Below are positions 1 to 8,874 of a stretch of 64,000 nucleotides of DNA, one piece after another. The DNA is from Pseudooceanicola endophyticus (lineage in GTDB: Bacteria; Pseudomonadota; Alphaproteobacteria; Rhodobacterales; Rhodobacteraceae): positions 513,813 through 577,812 of the forward strand of contig NZ_JAHIAB010000001.1 of NCBI RefSeq assembly GCF_018760365.1, given 5' to 3'. The notes beneath the pieces are model-generated. The model was not told the origin of the DNA. It searched no databases and saw only the letters and a program-made list of their open reading frames with translations. The first letter of the stretch is position 1; every line of letters begins with the position of its first letter. The position numbers were made by a program, and so were the translations under genes.

Positions 1-750
1 GATGGTGTAGCCGCCGGGCGCCAGGTGGGCGGCCACGTCGGGCGCCAGTGCGATCAGCGGCCCCATCAGGATGTTGGCGAAGATCAGCCCGTAGGGCGCG
101 CCCGCGTTCAGGGCCGGGTGGTCAAAGCCGGTGGCCTCAAGGCAGGTGACGCGGCCCGCCATGTCGTTGGCGGCCAGGTTGGCAATGGCGACGTCCACCG
201 CGACCGGATCGATGTCCGAAGCGATCGGCGTGCCCGGCCAGATCCGCGCGGCAGCCATCGCCAGAACGGCGGTGCCGCAGCCGATATCGGCGGTGCGGTC
301 GGTGCTGAAGCCCTCGTTGTCCAGACGGTCCAGCGCCTTGAGGCAGCCCGAGGTGGTGCCGTGGTGGCCGGTGCCGAAGGCCATGGCGGCCTCGATCAGC
401 AGCGGCACGACGCCTTCGGAGGGCACCTTGTCGGCATCATGGGAGCCATATAGGAAGAAGCGACCGGCCTCGACGGGGGCCAGTTCGCGCTTCACATGGG
501 CAACCCAGTCGGTCTCGGGCAGCTCGGAGACGGCGAAGGGCTTGGCCTTGTGGATCTTGGCCAGCAGTTCGAGACCCGCGATATCGGGCTTCTCCTCGAA
601 ATAGCCGCCGACCTCGTACAGGCCGGAGCCATCTTCCATCTCGAACACGCCGACGCCGGTGGGCTCGGGCAGCAGCTCTTCCATGGCGGCGCCAAGCGCC
701 TCTGCGTCGGACTTGGTGGAAAGAGTGGTCAGGGCGGTCCAGGTGGCCAT
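1..750 (-). CDS. prmA: Ribosomal protein L11 methyltransferase, 3' end cut by window edge
   Basis: SAM-dependent methyltransferase that methylates ribosomal protein L11 in the cytoplasm. The visible 250 residues start at ATG 750 and run off the left edge, so the C-terminal end is missing. The family signature AFGTGHHGTT lies near residue 124. The glycine-rich SAM loop DIGCGTAVLAMAAA starts near residue 155, an acidic SDIDPVAV follows, and the PrmA-type catalytic motif FANILMGPL comes near the end of the visible part. These motifs in this order are specific for PrmA rather than a generic methyltransferase. It is the first gene seen of a leftward group; the ABM-domain gene lies about 100 bases upstream. 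Confidence 0.93.
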   Translation of the reverse strand, partial: MATWTALTTLSTKSDAEALGAAMEELLPEPTGVGVFEMEDGSGLYEVGGYFEEKPDIAGLELLAKIHKAKPFAVSELPETDWVAHVKRELAPVEAGRFFLYGSHDADKVPSEGVVPLLIEAAMAFGTGHHGTTSGCLKALDRLDNEGFSTDRTADIGCGTAVLAMAAARIWPGTPIASDIDPVAVDVAIANLAANDMAGRVTCLEATGFDHPALNAGAPYGLIFANILMGPLIALAPDVAAHLAPGGYTI

Positions 751-850
751 GGTGTCCTCGCGTTTCAGGTTGCAGCGGGGCGTAAGGCCTTCCCCCCGCC
801 CCGTCAAGCGCAGCCCCTGTTTGCCGGTGTTTGCCGGGGGCAGCGGCGGC

Positions 851-1129
851 TCAGCTCTCCGTGTCGGAGATCTCGTAATCGCGGGTGATATCCGCCGTTA
901 CCTCGGCCCAGCGCGAGGCGCCGGTGCGCGCCTGATGGGCGTCGAAGGCGGCGCGGTCGGTGAACTTCTCTTCGACCCGCCAGACCAGAGGATCGACCGT
1001 CGGCGTCACCTCGAAGGACAGGCAGCCGGGTTCGGCGCGGGTCAGGGCGGTATGTTCGGGCAGGTGGCGGTTCAGCCGGCCCACCGCCTCGGGGGTGGGG
1101 CAGATCAGGCGTCCGGACAGGCGGATCAT
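851..1129 (-). CDS. Antibiotic biosynthesis monooxygenase (ABM) domain protein
   Basis: A 92-residue single-domain protein of the ABM/YgiN-like ferredoxin-fold family. Members are small dimeric, often cofactor-free, quinone or heme monooxygenases. The N-terminal beta strand (IRLSGRLICPTPEAVGRL) and the central FEVTPTVDPLVWRVEEKFTD strand with an aromatic/acidic pair are typical. A D-x-H motif (FDAHQ) near residue 62 matches the usual family helix. It ends 11 bases upstream of the priA stop-side gene order and shares its strand, so it is probably cotranscribed with priA. Substrate unknown. Confidence 0.72.
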   Translation of the reverse strand: MIRLSGRLICPTPEAVGRLNRHLPEHTALTRAEPGCLSFEVTPTVDPLVWRVEEKFTDRAAFDAHQARTGASRWAEVTADITRDYEISDTES

Positions 1130-1139
1130 GAGGGCGCTC

Positions 1140-3350
1140 CTAGAAGAAGGTCTGGGGGTCGATGTCGATGGACAGGCGCAGGCCCCGGGGCAGGTTCACC
1201 CCGGCAACCCAGTCAGCCACCGCCCTTTGCAACATGACGCCCTTGGGCGCCTTGACCAGCATCCGCACCCGGTGCCAGCCGCGAATGCGCGCGATCGGCG
1301 CCTGGGCGGGCCCGTAGACCATGGCCCCGGCGGCCCGCAGCGGCCCGTCGGCACGCGCCAGCGCATTGCCCGCCGCCATGGCATCGCCCTCCCGCTCGGA
1401 GGACAGGATGATCCCTGCCATGCGTCCGAAGGGCGGCATCCCGGCCTGTTCGCGCGCCGCCGCCTCGGCATTCCAGAACTCTTCCTCATCGCCCGACAGG
1501 ATGGCGCGGATCACCGGGTGCTCGGGCTGGTAGGTCTGCATCAGGGCCTCGCCGGGCTTGTCGGCGCGCCCTGCCCGCCCCGCCACCTGCCGCATCAGCT
1601 GAAAGGTCTTTTCCGCCGCGCGCATGTCGGACCCGTGCAGCCCGAGGTCGGAGTCGATCACCCCCACCAGCGTCAGTAGCGGAAAGTTGTGCCCCTTGGC
1701 GACCAGCTGGGTACCGATGATAATGTCGGCGCCCCCCGTCGCAATCGTCTCGACCGCCTGTTTCAGCGCCCGGGCAGAGCTGAAAAGATCCGAGGACAGC
1801 GTGGCGATGCGGGCCTCGGGGAAGACCGCCTGCGCCTCTTCCGTCAGACGTTCCACCCCCGGACCGATGGCGGCCAGCTGGCCCTCGGCGCCGCAATGGG
1901 GGCAGACCTCGGGCACGGGTTCCTCGTGGCCGCACTGGTGGCAGACCAGGCGCTTCATGAAGCGGTGCTCGACCAGGCGGGCATCGCAATGTTCGCATTC
2001 CAGCTGCTTGCCGCAGGCCCGGCACAGGGTCACCGGGGCATAGCCGCGCCGGTTCAGGAACAGCAGTGCCTGTTCGCCCGCCTCGACCCGGGCCCGCACC
2101 GCCGATTGCAGCGTCGGAGAGATCCAGGTGCCCGAGGCCAGATCCTCGCCGCGCATGTCGATCGCGCGCATCTCGGGCAGGACGGCGGTGCCGAAGCGCT
2201 CCACCAGATCAAGGCGCTTGTACTTGCCGGCCTGGGCATTCACCCAGCTCTCAAGGCTGGGCGTGGCCGAGGCCAGCACCACCTGCGCCCCGGCGACAGA
2301 GGCGCGCAGCACCGTCATGTCGCGGGCGTTGTAAAGGACGCCATCCTCCTGCTTGTAGGAGCTGTCGTGTTCCTCATCCACGACGATCAGGCCCAGGTCG
2401 CGGAACGGCAGGAACAGCGCCGAGCGCGCGCCGACCACCAGTTGCGCCTCGCCCGTGGCGATCATCTTCCAGGTGCGGCGCCGTTCGGTCATCGTCACGC
2501 CCGAGTGCCATTCGGCAGGCCGGGCGCCAAAGCGCTTCTGCACCCGGGTCAGGAATTCCGCCGACAGCGCGATCTCGGGCAGCAGCACCATGGCCTGACG
2601 ACCCTGGCGCAGGCATTCCGCCACCGCCTCCAGATAGACCTCGGTCTTGCCCGATCCGGTGATGCCGCGCAGCAGCGTGGTGCCGTAGCCATGCGACCGG
2701 ATGCCTTCGCGCAGGCTTGCGGCAGCGGCGATCTGCCCCCCCGCCAGCGGCTTGCCGGGCAGGTCCGGGTCCAGATGCGGGAAAGGCAGATCGCGCGGCG
2801 TGTTCTCTTCCAGCACGACGTTCTGCGCCACCAGCCCCTTGATCACCGAAGACGACACCCCGGCGGCCTCGGAGAGCTCCTTCAGGGTGAAGGCCAGGCC
2901 GCCGTATTCCTCAAGCACCGCGATGACGCGGGTGCGCGCATCGGTCATGCGGTCGGGCTCGGCCTCGCCCAGGCGGTAGATCTTGCGCATCGACGGCGGA
3001 TCCGAGAGCCCGGGCACCCGCGTCGCCAGCCGCAGCATCGCATGCATCGGGGTCAGCGTGTAATCGCCGGCCTTCTTCAGGAAGATGCGCATCTCCTCGC
3101 GCATGGGGGGCACGTCGAAGGCCTTGACGATACTGCGCGCCTTCTTCAGGTCGAAGCCGCCGATCCCGGGGCCCCAGACCACGCCCAGCACCTGCCTCGG
3201 GCCCAGGGGCACCTGCACGTAGGCGCCCAGGTAACAACCGCCCTCGGGCGCGCGGTAGTCCAGCGTCGTGTCGATCGGCTGGGCGGTCTGCACCGCCACA
3301 AGGGTGCCTTCGGGATAGTATTCGGGCAGGTCGGCCAAATGCGACTCCAC
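1140..3350 (-). CDS. priA: Primosomal replication restart helicase PriA (N')
   Basis: Superfamily 2 DNA helicase that binds stalled forks and reloads the replisome. The length of 736 residues is normal. An N-terminal 3'-end-binding domain occupies about residues 10-110. Walker A is GITGSGKT at 229-236 and Walker B carries [12 protein letters not shown]. The helicase C-terminal lobe is interrupted by the zinc-binding insertion with four CxxC pairs (CRAC, CEHC, CHQC, CPHC) that is diagnostic of PriA. The GTQLVAKGH and QVAGRAGR motifs follow. The start shown is a GTG without a clear ribosome-binding site, so the first few residues are uncertain. Confidence 0.95.
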   Translation of the reverse strand: MESHLADLPEYYPEGTLVAVQTAQPIDTTLDYRAPEGGCYLGAYVQVPLGPRQVLGVVWGPGIGGFDLKKARSIVKAFDVPPMREEMRIFLKKAGDYTLTPMHAMLRLATRVPGLSDPPSMRKIYRLGEAEPDRMTDARTRVIAVLEEYGGLAFTLKELSEAAGVSSSVIKGLVAQNVVLEENTPRDLPFPHLDPDLPGKPLAGGQIAAAASLREGIRSHGYGTTLLRGITGSGKTEVYLEAVAECLRQGRQAMVLLPEIALSAEFLTRVQKRFGARPAEWHSGVTMTERRRTWKMIATGEAQLVVGARSALFLPFRDLGLIVVDEEHDSSYKQEDGVLYNARDMTVLRASVAGAQVVLASATPSLESWVNAQAGKYKRLDLVERFGTAVLPEMRAIDMRGEDLASGTWISPTLQSAVRARVEAGEQALLFLNRRGYAPVTLCRACGKQLECEHCDARLVEHRFMKRLVCHQCGHEEPVPEVCPHCGAEGQLAAIGPGVERLTEEAQAVFPEARIATLSSDLFSSARALKQAVETIATGGADIIIGTQLVAKGHNFPLLTLVGVIDSDLGLHGSDMRAAEKTFQLMRQVAGRAGRADKPGEALMQTYQPEHPVIRAILSGDEEEFWNAEAAAREQAGMPPFGRMAGIILSSEREGDAMAAGNALARADGPLRAAGAMVYGPAQAPIARIRGWHRVRMLVKAPKGVMLQRAVADWVAGVNLPRGLRLSIDIDPQTFF

Positions 3351-3435
3351 GTCGGAACGGGGTTTCGGAGCGCCACTCTATCGGCTAAATCGGGGCAGGA
3401 AAACGCTAACGCTACCATTCCCCCCCGGAGGCCCC

Positions 3436-4089
3436 ATGAAATTCTTCGTCGACACCGCCGACGTCGCCGCCATTGCCGAGCTGAACGACCTCGGCATGGT
3501 TGATGGCGTGACCACCAACCCCAGCCTGATCAAGAAGTCCGGCCGCGACATCCTGGAAGTGACCAAGGAAATCTGCGCCCTGGTCGAAGGCCCGGTTTCC
3601 GCCGAAGTCGTCGCCACCGAGGCCGAGCAGATGATCGCCGAGGGCCGCAAGCTGGCCGAGATCGCCGACAACATCGCCGTCAAGGTGCCGCTGACCTGGG
3701 ACGGCCTGAAGGCCTGCAAGGTGCTCTCGGACGAGGGCAAGATGGTCAACGTGACGCTGTGCTTCAGCGCCAACCAGGCGCTGCTGGCCGCCAAGGCCGG
3801 TGCGACCTTCATCAGCCCCTTCATCGGGCGCCTGGATGACATCAACCTGGACGGCATGCAGCTGATCGAGGACATCCGCACCGTCTACGACAATTACGGC
3901 TTCGAGACCGAGATCCTTGCGGCCTCGATCCGCACGGCGAACCACGTCGCCGAAAGCGCCCGCATCGGCGCCGACGTGATCACCGCCCCGCCCTCCGTGA
4001 TCAAGTCTCTGGCAATGCACCCGCTGACCGACAAGGGCCTGGATGCCTTCCTGAAGGACATCGCCGACGCCGGCATCAAGATCCTCTGA
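3436..4089 (+). CDS. tal: Small transaldolase (TalC/MipB family)
   Basis: Class I Schiff-base aldolase of the 217-residue TalC/MipB group, acting in the non-oxidative pentose phosphate pathway. The N-terminus [11 protein letters not shown] and [10 protein letters not shown] are typical. The Schiff-base lysine is in [13 protein letters not shown] near residue 84. The residue that separates fructose-6-phosphate aldolase (Tyr) from transaldolase (Phe) is Phe here ([11 protein letters not shown]), so I favour transaldolase activity. It is divergent from priA and ends at a strong hairpin terminator (4126-4166). The ribosome-binding site GGAGG lies just before the ATG. Confidence 0.92.
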   Translation: MKFFVDTADVAAIAELNDLGMVDGVTTNPSLIKKSGRDILEVTKEICALVEGPVSAEVVATEAEQMIAEGRKLAEIADNIAVKVPLTWDGLKACKVLSDEGKMVNVTLCFSANQALLAAKAGATFISPFIGRLDDINLDGMQLIEDIRTVYDNYGFETEILAASIRTANHVAESARIGADVITAPPSVIKSLAMHPLTDKGLDAFLKDIADAGIKIL

Positions 4090-4125
4090 TCTTGCGGGCG
4101 GTTTCGCCCTGCACACAACAGGTTG

Positions 4126-4166
4126 GGCCCCGTATGCGGTTTTTTCTCGAAAACCCATGCGGGGCC
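4126..4166 (+). terminator. Hairpin terminator after the transaldolase gene
   Basis: GGCCCCGTATG (4126-4136) pairs with CATGCGGGGCC (4156-4166) with one G-U pair. The loop holds a run of six T. The hairpin is followed by TTTCCGTTTTC, so it should stop rightward transcription before the DUF484 gene. Confidence 0.7.
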
Positions 4167-4228
4167 TTTCCGTTTTCTGCTATGGTGAACAAAAACATAC
4201 ATATCCATACAGAGGCAGAGAGAGCAGA

Positions 4229-4930
4229 ATGCCCGGACTGGACAGTACCCTGCGCGAGAAGATCATCGCGCAGCCCGACGTCATCCTTGAAGACAGCGCC
4301 CTGATGGAGGCCCTGATCGCCGCCAATGCCCAGGCGCTTGGCGCAAACGTGGTCGATCTGCGCGGCATCGCCATGGCCCGCCTCGAAGAACGTCTCGACC
4401 GGCTGGAGGATACCCACAAGACGGTGATTGCCACCGCCTACGACAACCTTGCCGGCACCAACCAGATCCACCGCGCCGTGCTGCGGCTGCTGGACGCCAA
4501 CGATTTCGACGATTTCCTGGCCGATCTGGGCGGAGAGGTCTCGGACATCCTGGGCGTCGACCGGCTGCGGCTGGTGCTGGAAACCGCGCAGGAACAGGAC
4601 GATCCGGTGCTTGACCGGTTCGGCGGGCTGCTGGCCATCGTCGATCCCGGCTCGGTCACGCATTACATGGAAGGCGGCCGCACCGGCACGCCCCGCACCG
4701 TGATCCTGCGCCAGACCGACGGCTACGCGCCGGGCTTCTTCTACGGCGACATGGCCCCGCAGATCGCCTCAGAGGCCTGCCTGCGGCTGGATTTCGGCCC
4801 CGGGCGCCTGCCCGGGATGCTGCTGCTGGGCTCCGAGACGGCGGAACAGTTCACCGCCCAGCACGCCACCGACCTTCTGGCCTTCTTCGCCGGCGTCTTC
4901 GAGCGGACCATGCGCCGCTGGCTGGCATGA
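4229..4930 (+). CDS. DUF484 family protein
   Basis: A 233-residue cytoplasmic protein of the DUF484 family, whose fold resembles GAF domains. Its biochemical role is not established, but it is regularly encoded directly upstream of xerC. The pattern IIAQPDVILED near the start and the coiled-coil-like stretch AMARLEERLDRLEDTHK fit the family. The start was moved from an in-frame upstream codon (4157) to ATG 4229 because a purine-rich ribosome-binding site (GAGGCAGAGAGAG) precedes it and the upstream part overlaps the terminator. Its stop overlaps the xerC start by four bases (ATGA), indicating translational coupling. Confidence 0.85.
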   Translation: MPGLDSTLREKIIAQPDVILEDSALMEALIAANAQALGANVVDLRGIAMARLEERLDRLEDTHKTVIATAYDNLAGTNQIHRAVLRLLDANDFDDFLADLGGEVSDILGVDRLRLVLETAQEQDDPVLDRFGGLLAIVDPGSVTHYMEGGRTGTPRTVILRQTDGYAPGFFYGDMAPQIASEACLRLDFGPGRLPGMLLLGSETAEQFTAQHATDLLAFFAGVFERTMRRWLA

Positions 4931-5850
4931 GCCTGGCGCTCTCAGAGGCGGCCCGCGACGCGATGGGCCGCTGGCTGGACGGGCTGGCCAGCGTGCTGGA
5001 CCGTTCCGACCGCACGATCGAGGCCTACCGGGCCGATCTGGTGGAATTCCTGACCTTCATCACGCTGCACAAGGGCGAAAGCCAGGGTCTGGGCGCCATT
5101 GCCCGGGTCGATGTCGCCGACATGCGCAGCTGGATGGCGAACCAGCGCGCGCGCGGCGTCTCGGCCCGTTCGCTGGCGCGCCGGCTGTCCTCGGTCAAAA
5201 GCTTCTACCGCTGGCTGGCCGAGCGCGAGGGCTTCGATCCGACCGCCGTGCTGTCCACCCGCAGCCCCCGTTTCCAGCGCAAGCTGCCCCGCCCCCTGTC
5301 AGAGGAAGACGCCGCGAAGATGCTGACCCAGGTCGGCGAACAGGATGCGCGCGCCTGGGTCTCGGCACGCGATACCGCCGTGGTGACACTGCTGTACGGC
5401 TGCGGGCTGCGGATCTCGGAGGCGCTCTCGATCACCGCCGACGACCTGCCGCTGGGCACCGCGCTGCGGATCCACGGCAAGGGCAAGAAGGAACGCGTGG
5501 TGCCGGTGATCGGCCCCGCCCGCCAGGCCGTCGAAGCCTACCTGGAACTGTGCCCGCACCCGATGGAGGCCGGCCAGCCGATCTTCCGCGGCATCAAGGG
5601 CGGCCCGCTGTCACCGGGCGGCATCCAGAAGGCCATGGCGGCGGCGCGCGCGCAGATGGGCCTGCCCTCTTCCGCGACGCCCCATGCGCTGCGCCACTCC
5701 TTCGCGACCCACCTGCTGAATGCCGGCGGCGACCTGCGGGCGATCCAGGAACTTCTGGGTCATGCCAGCCTCGCCACCACCCAGACCTACACCGCCGTGG
5801 ACTCCGCCCGGCTGATGGAAGTCTACCGCAAGGCGCATCCGCGTGGCTGA
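4927..5850 (+). CDS. xerC: Tyrosine recombinase XerC
   Basis: Site-specific recombinase that, with XerD, resolves chromosome dimers at dif near the terminus. The 307 residues comprise an N-terminal SAM-like core-binding domain (about 15-105) and a C-terminal catalytic domain. Catalytic residues are visible in order: Arg in YGCGLRISEAL, Lys in IHGKGKKERVVP, His and Arg in HALRHSFATHLL, His in LGHASLATTQ, and nucleophile Tyr in TYTAVDSARL. It overlaps DUF484 by four bases, the usual arrangement. Chromosomal context and the lack of nearby mobile genes argue for a housekeeping Xer, not an integrase. Confidence 0.93.
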   Translation: MSLALSEAARDAMGRWLDGLASVLDRSDRTIEAYRADLVEFLTFITLHKGESQGLGAIARVDVADMRSWMANQRARGVSARSLARRLSSVKSFYRWLAEREGFDPTAVLSTRSPRFQRKLPRPLSEEDAAKMLTQVGEQDARAWVSARDTAVVTLLYGCGLRISEALSITADDLPLGTALRIHGKGKKERVVPVIGPARQAVEAYLELCPHPMEAGQPIFRGIKGGPLSPGGIQKAMAAARAQMGLPSSATPHALRHSFATHLLNAGGDLRAIQELLGHASLATTQTYTAVDSARLMEVYRKAHPRG

Positions 5851-5899
5851 TCCTCGCGCCGGCCTTGTGCCACCCCATAACTCATGACTAGGGTACTGG

Positions 5900-6607
5900 A
5901 TGCAAAAAGAGCGTCTCCGAGCTATCTCCGTCCACCTGCTGACCGCCACAGGCGCGATCTTCTCCATGCTGGCGATCATCGCCGCCGCCAACCAGTCCTG
6001 GGAGGTGATGTACCTCTGGCTGGTGGTCGCCTTTGCCGTTGACGGCATCGACGGCCCGCTGGCGCGGCGCTACGACGTCAAGAAATACGCCGGAGAGATC
6101 GACGGCGTGCTGCTGGACCTGATCATCGACTACCTGACCTATGTCTTCATCCCGGCCTATGCGCTGTACCAGTCGGGGCTGCTGCCGGGCTGGTGGGGCT
6201 GGTTCGGCGTGCTGCTGATCGCCTTCGCCTCCTCGATCTACTTTGCCGACACCCGCATGAAGACCGCCGACAAAAGCTTTTCGGGCTTCCCGGGCTGCTG
6301 GAACATGGTCGTGCTGGTGTTCTTCGCCGTCGATCCGGCGCCGCTGACCATGGTCACGATGATCGCCCTGCTGACCATCGCCATGTTCGTGCCGCTGAAG
6401 TTCATCCACCCGGTGCGCACCAAGCGCTGGCGCAAGCTGTCGCTGCCGATGGCCGGGGTCTGGGTGCTTCTGGCGCTCTGGGCGACGCTGACCAAGTTCA
6501 ACCTGCCCGGCCCCGCCGAGGTGCTGCTGATCCTGGTCAGCCTCTACCTGCTGTTCGTGGGCATCGCCCAGCAGATCATCCCGCAGCGTGAACCGGCCAC
6601 CGCCTGA
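5900..6607 (+). CDS. pcs: Phosphatidylcholine synthase (CDP-alcohol phosphatidyltransferase)
   Basis: Integral membrane enzyme that condenses CDP-diacylglycerol with choline to form phosphatidylcholine, a lipid typical of many alphaproteobacteria. The 235 residues carry about eight hydrophobic segments. The catalytic signature is the Pcs variant: DGIDGPLARR near residue 50, then GVLLDLIIDYLTYV, in which glycine and two aspartates keep the G-x3-D-x3-D spacing. The Pcs-type insertion between the two halves separates it from phosphatidylserine and cardiolipin synthases. The gene is followed by a perfect palindromic terminator. Confidence 0.85.
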   Translation: MQKERLRAISVHLLTATGAIFSMLAIIAAANQSWEVMYLWLVVAFAVDGIDGPLARRYDVKKYAGEIDGVLLDLIIDYLTYVFIPAYALYQSGLLPGWWGWFGVLLIAFASSIYFADTRMKTADKSFSGFPGCWNMVVLVFFAVDPAPLTMVTMIALLTIAMFVPLKFIHPVRTKRWRKLSLPMAGVWVLLALWATLTKFNLPGPAEVLLILVSLYLLFVGIAQQIIPQREPATA

Positions 6608-6629
6608 CCGCCCTTGCCCGGATCTTGCA

Positions 6630-6653
6630 AAGGCCGCCCCCGGGGGCGGCCTT
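6630..6653. terminator. Perfect 24-base palindromic terminator between convergent genes
   Basis: AAGGCCGCCCCC is followed at once by its exact reverse complement. It lies between pcs (+) and the alpha/beta hydrolase gene (-), so it can end transcription from both sides. T-runs are short on both flanks. Confidence 0.7.
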
Positions 6654-6673
6654 CCTGCATTCGGGGGGGCGGC

Positions 6674-7429
6674 TTACAGCGCCGCCAGAACCTCCTGGAT
6701 CGCAGTGCCGATCAGGCCCAGGCATTCGGGGGTCGAAAAGCGGTGATCGGCGCCCTTCACCAGCCGCAGCTGGATGTCGGGGCCCTCTGCCGCCTCCATC
6801 AGCCGCAGCGCGACCGAAAGCGCCACATCCGCATCCGCCGTGCCGTGCAGGAAGCGGACCGGGAAGCCCAGCGGGATCGGATCGCGCAGCAGCAGATGGT
6901 TGCGGCCATCCTCGATCAGGCGTTTCGTGATGATGTAGGGTTCGCCATAGTCCGACGGCAGGGCAACCTGGCCCAGGGCCAGCTCGGCCCGCTGGGCGGC
7001 ATTGAAACCCGCCCACATGCTGTCCTCGGTGAAATCGGGAGCGGCGGCGATGGTCACGAGCCCCGCCACCTTCGCCCCCAGCCGCTGCGTCATCAGAAGC
7101 GAGATCCAGCCGCCCATGGAGGACCCCACAAGGATCTGCGGCCCCTCGGTCAGCGCGGTGATCAGCCGCTGGGCATCCTGCGCCCAGTCGCCGATGCAGC
7201 CATCGGTAAAGGCCTCGGAGCTTTCGCCGTGCCCGGAATAGTCGAAGCGCAGGAAGGCCAGACCCTGTGTCCGGCACCAGTCTTCCAGCCAGACCGCCTT
7301 GGTGCCGCCCATGTCGGACTTGAAACCGCCGAGGAAGACCACCCCGGGCCGCCCGTCGCCGGCCCCGGCGCTCTGGTGATAGGCCAGGGAACGGCCCTCG
7401 GGGGTGGCGAAACGATCGGGCTGGGTCAT
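6674..7429 (-). CDS. Alpha/beta hydrolase (ABHD10-like esterase)
   Basis: A 251-residue serine hydrolase. Nucleophile elbow GSSMGGW is near residue 117, an acid is in HGTADADV and the catalytic histidine is in GADHRFS. The opening (FATPEGRSLAYHQ, VVFLGGFKSDMGGTKA, FDYSGHGES) resembles the ABHD10/mycophenolic-acid-glucuronide esterase group found in mitochondria and alphaproteobacteria. Those enzymes have been linked to protein deacylation and glucuronide cleavage; the substrate here is unknown. No signal peptide, so it is cytoplasmic. Transcribed convergently to pcs; the MFS gene is 58 bases upstream on the same strand. Confidence 0.8.
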   Translation of the reverse strand: MTQPDRFATPEGRSLAYHQSAGAGDGRPGVVFLGGFKSDMGGTKAVWLEDWCRTQGLAFLRFDYSGHGESSEAFTDGCIGDWAQDAQRLITALTEGPQILVGSSMGGWISLLMTQRLGAKVAGLVTIAAAPDFTEDSMWAGFNAAQRAELALGQVALPSDYGEPYIITKRLIEDGRNHLLLRDPIPLGFPVRFLHGTADADVALSVALRLMEAAEGPDIQLRLVKGADHRFSTPECLGLIGTAIQEVLAAL

Positions 7430-7487
7430 GCTGCGGTCCTCGGCTGATGCGGCCCCTGCTTGGCACGGGCCGCATCGGGGTGCAACA

Positions 7488-8771
7488 TCAGGCCTCTTCT
7501 GCCAGCTGCCGCGCGGAATAGAGCGTCATCGCCAGCCCGCCGCCGATCACCGAGAGCACGGCGAAACAGGCCAGCACCAGCTCTGCCCCGACCATCGCCA
7601 GCGCGGCGCCCAGCAGGCCGCCGACCAGCAGCACGCCCCCGACGGCGGTGTTGGCGATGGCCGCGTAATTGCCGCGGAAATCCTTCGGCGACATGTCCAC
7701 AAGGTAGGTAGAGCGCGCCTGACGCACGCCGTGATAGGCGATCATCAGCACGAACAGCACCAGCGGCGCCGCCCAGATCGTCGCTTTCAGCGGCGTCAGC
7801 GACAAGCCCACCATGGCCGCCATGGCAATCCCGCCGACAACGCCCGAGAGGCACAGCACCAGCCGCGCCGAACGGTCCGACAGCCGCCCCCAGACATAGG
7901 AGCTGAGCAGCGAGGCCAGCGCCGAGGCCAGCACCAGCGTGCCGAGGCTGCGCAGCACCCCCTCGCCCTGCCCGGCCGAGAGCATCACCAGATAGGGCGG
8001 CGCCAGCGCCGTCGTCACCAGCAGGGCGCGCACCACCACGAAGCGGCGCAGCAGCCAGTCCTCGCTCCAGAGGCGGGCGAATTCGGTGCCCCTGTCGTCG
8101 TCGCGGGTCTTGCTGGGGGCCTCGGGCAGGCCGGCAAAGACCACCGCCGCCGAGATCCACAGCACCCCGGCCAGCCCCACCGCCAGCACCAGCGCCAGCC
8201 GGTCCTCCAGCAGGCCCAGCATCAGCAGCACCGCGAAGACCACCACGCCCGCCGCGCCCGCCGAGGCCGCCGCCCCGGTCACCGCGCCGCGCCGCGACCG
8301 TCCGACCAGCTTGCCCTGCACCTCCTTGAAGGAGACCGAGCAACCGGCCCGCGCCACCGCCAGTACCGCCAGCGCCAGGCAGATGCCCAGCCCCGCCGGC
8401 CAGCCATCCAGCAGGAGGCCGCAGGCCGCGATGGCCAGCGCCGCCAGCCCCTGCACCGCAGAGCCCGCAACCCACATCCGCTTGCGGTATTCCAGCCGCT
8501 GAAGGCGCGCCGACAGCAGCCCCTGCGGCAGCAGCGCCCCGGCCTCCCGGATCGGCACCAGCGCGCCGATCAGAACCCCCGGCGCCCCCAGGGCATTCAG
8601 CAGCCAGCTGAGCACCAGCTTGGGATCCAGCAGCCCGTCGCTGACCTTGGTCAGCGACAGCGCCGTCACCATGCGGCGACCACTTTCATTCTCGGTATCG
8701 GAAAGGTTGTCTGCGCCGGACAGGCGTTCAAAACTCTGCCGTTTCGGCAGATGGGTATCAGCAGAAGACAT
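7488..8771 (-). CDS. MFS-type membrane transporter
   Basis: A 427-residue polytopic membrane protein with about twelve hydrophobic helices in two halves. Following the first helices is a cytoplasmic loop with LSARLQRLEYRKR, equivalent to the MFS A-motif region, and there is a second positively charged loop in the middle (VFAGLPEAPSKTRDDD). Substrate is not predictable. ATG 8771 was chosen over an in-frame TTG four codons upstream. It is divergent from thrS, with about 100 bases between them. Drug or metabolite export are possible roles; nothing in the sequence decides. Confidence 0.75.
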   Translation of the reverse strand: MSSADTHLPKRQSFERLSGADNLSDTENESGRRMVTALSLTKVSDGLLDPKLVLSWLLNALGAPGVLIGALVPIREAGALLPQGLLSARLQRLEYRKRMWVAGSAVQGLAALAIAACGLLLDGWPAGLGICLALAVLAVARAGCSVSFKEVQGKLVGRSRRGAVTGAAASAGAAGVVVFAVLLMLGLLEDRLALVLAVGLAGVLWISAAVVFAGLPEAPSKTRDDDRGTEFARLWSEDWLLRRFVVVRALLVTTALAPPYLVMLSAGQGEGVLRSLGTLVLASALASLLSSYVWGRLSDRSARLVLCLSGVVGGIAMAAMVGLSLTPLKATIWAAPLVLFVLMIAYHGVRQARSTYLVDMSPKDFRGNYAAIANTAVGGVLLVGGLLGAALAMVGAELVLACFAVLSVIGGGLAMTLYSARQLAEEA

Positions 8772-8784
8772 GGGACCATTCAAC

Positions 8785-8821
8785 TTGACTCGTTACACAC
8801 CATTGGACAAGTAACGCATTA
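8785..8821. promoter_or_regulatory. Inverted repeat in the MFS/thrS divergent region
   Basis: CGTTAC (8791-8796) and GTAACG (8811-8816) form an inverted repeat with a 14-base spacer, flanked by TTGACT on one side and CATTACACTTGAC on the other. Placement between two divergent starts suits an operator or overlapping promoters; the bound factor is unknown. Confidence 0.35.
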
Positions 8822-8874
8822 CACTTGACCCGCAACCGGGCGTTCCGTGGGCGCCAAACCGACGAGGAGGACGT

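Noticed and set aside
1689-3503. 604-codon open frame opposite priA
   Set aside because: Histidine/arginine/glutamine-rich shadow with no motifs; priA on the other strand is unambiguous.
4927-5850. Phage-type integrase
   Set aside because: The catalytic order and DUF484 partner are those of chromosomal XerC; no attachment repeats or phage genes are nearby.
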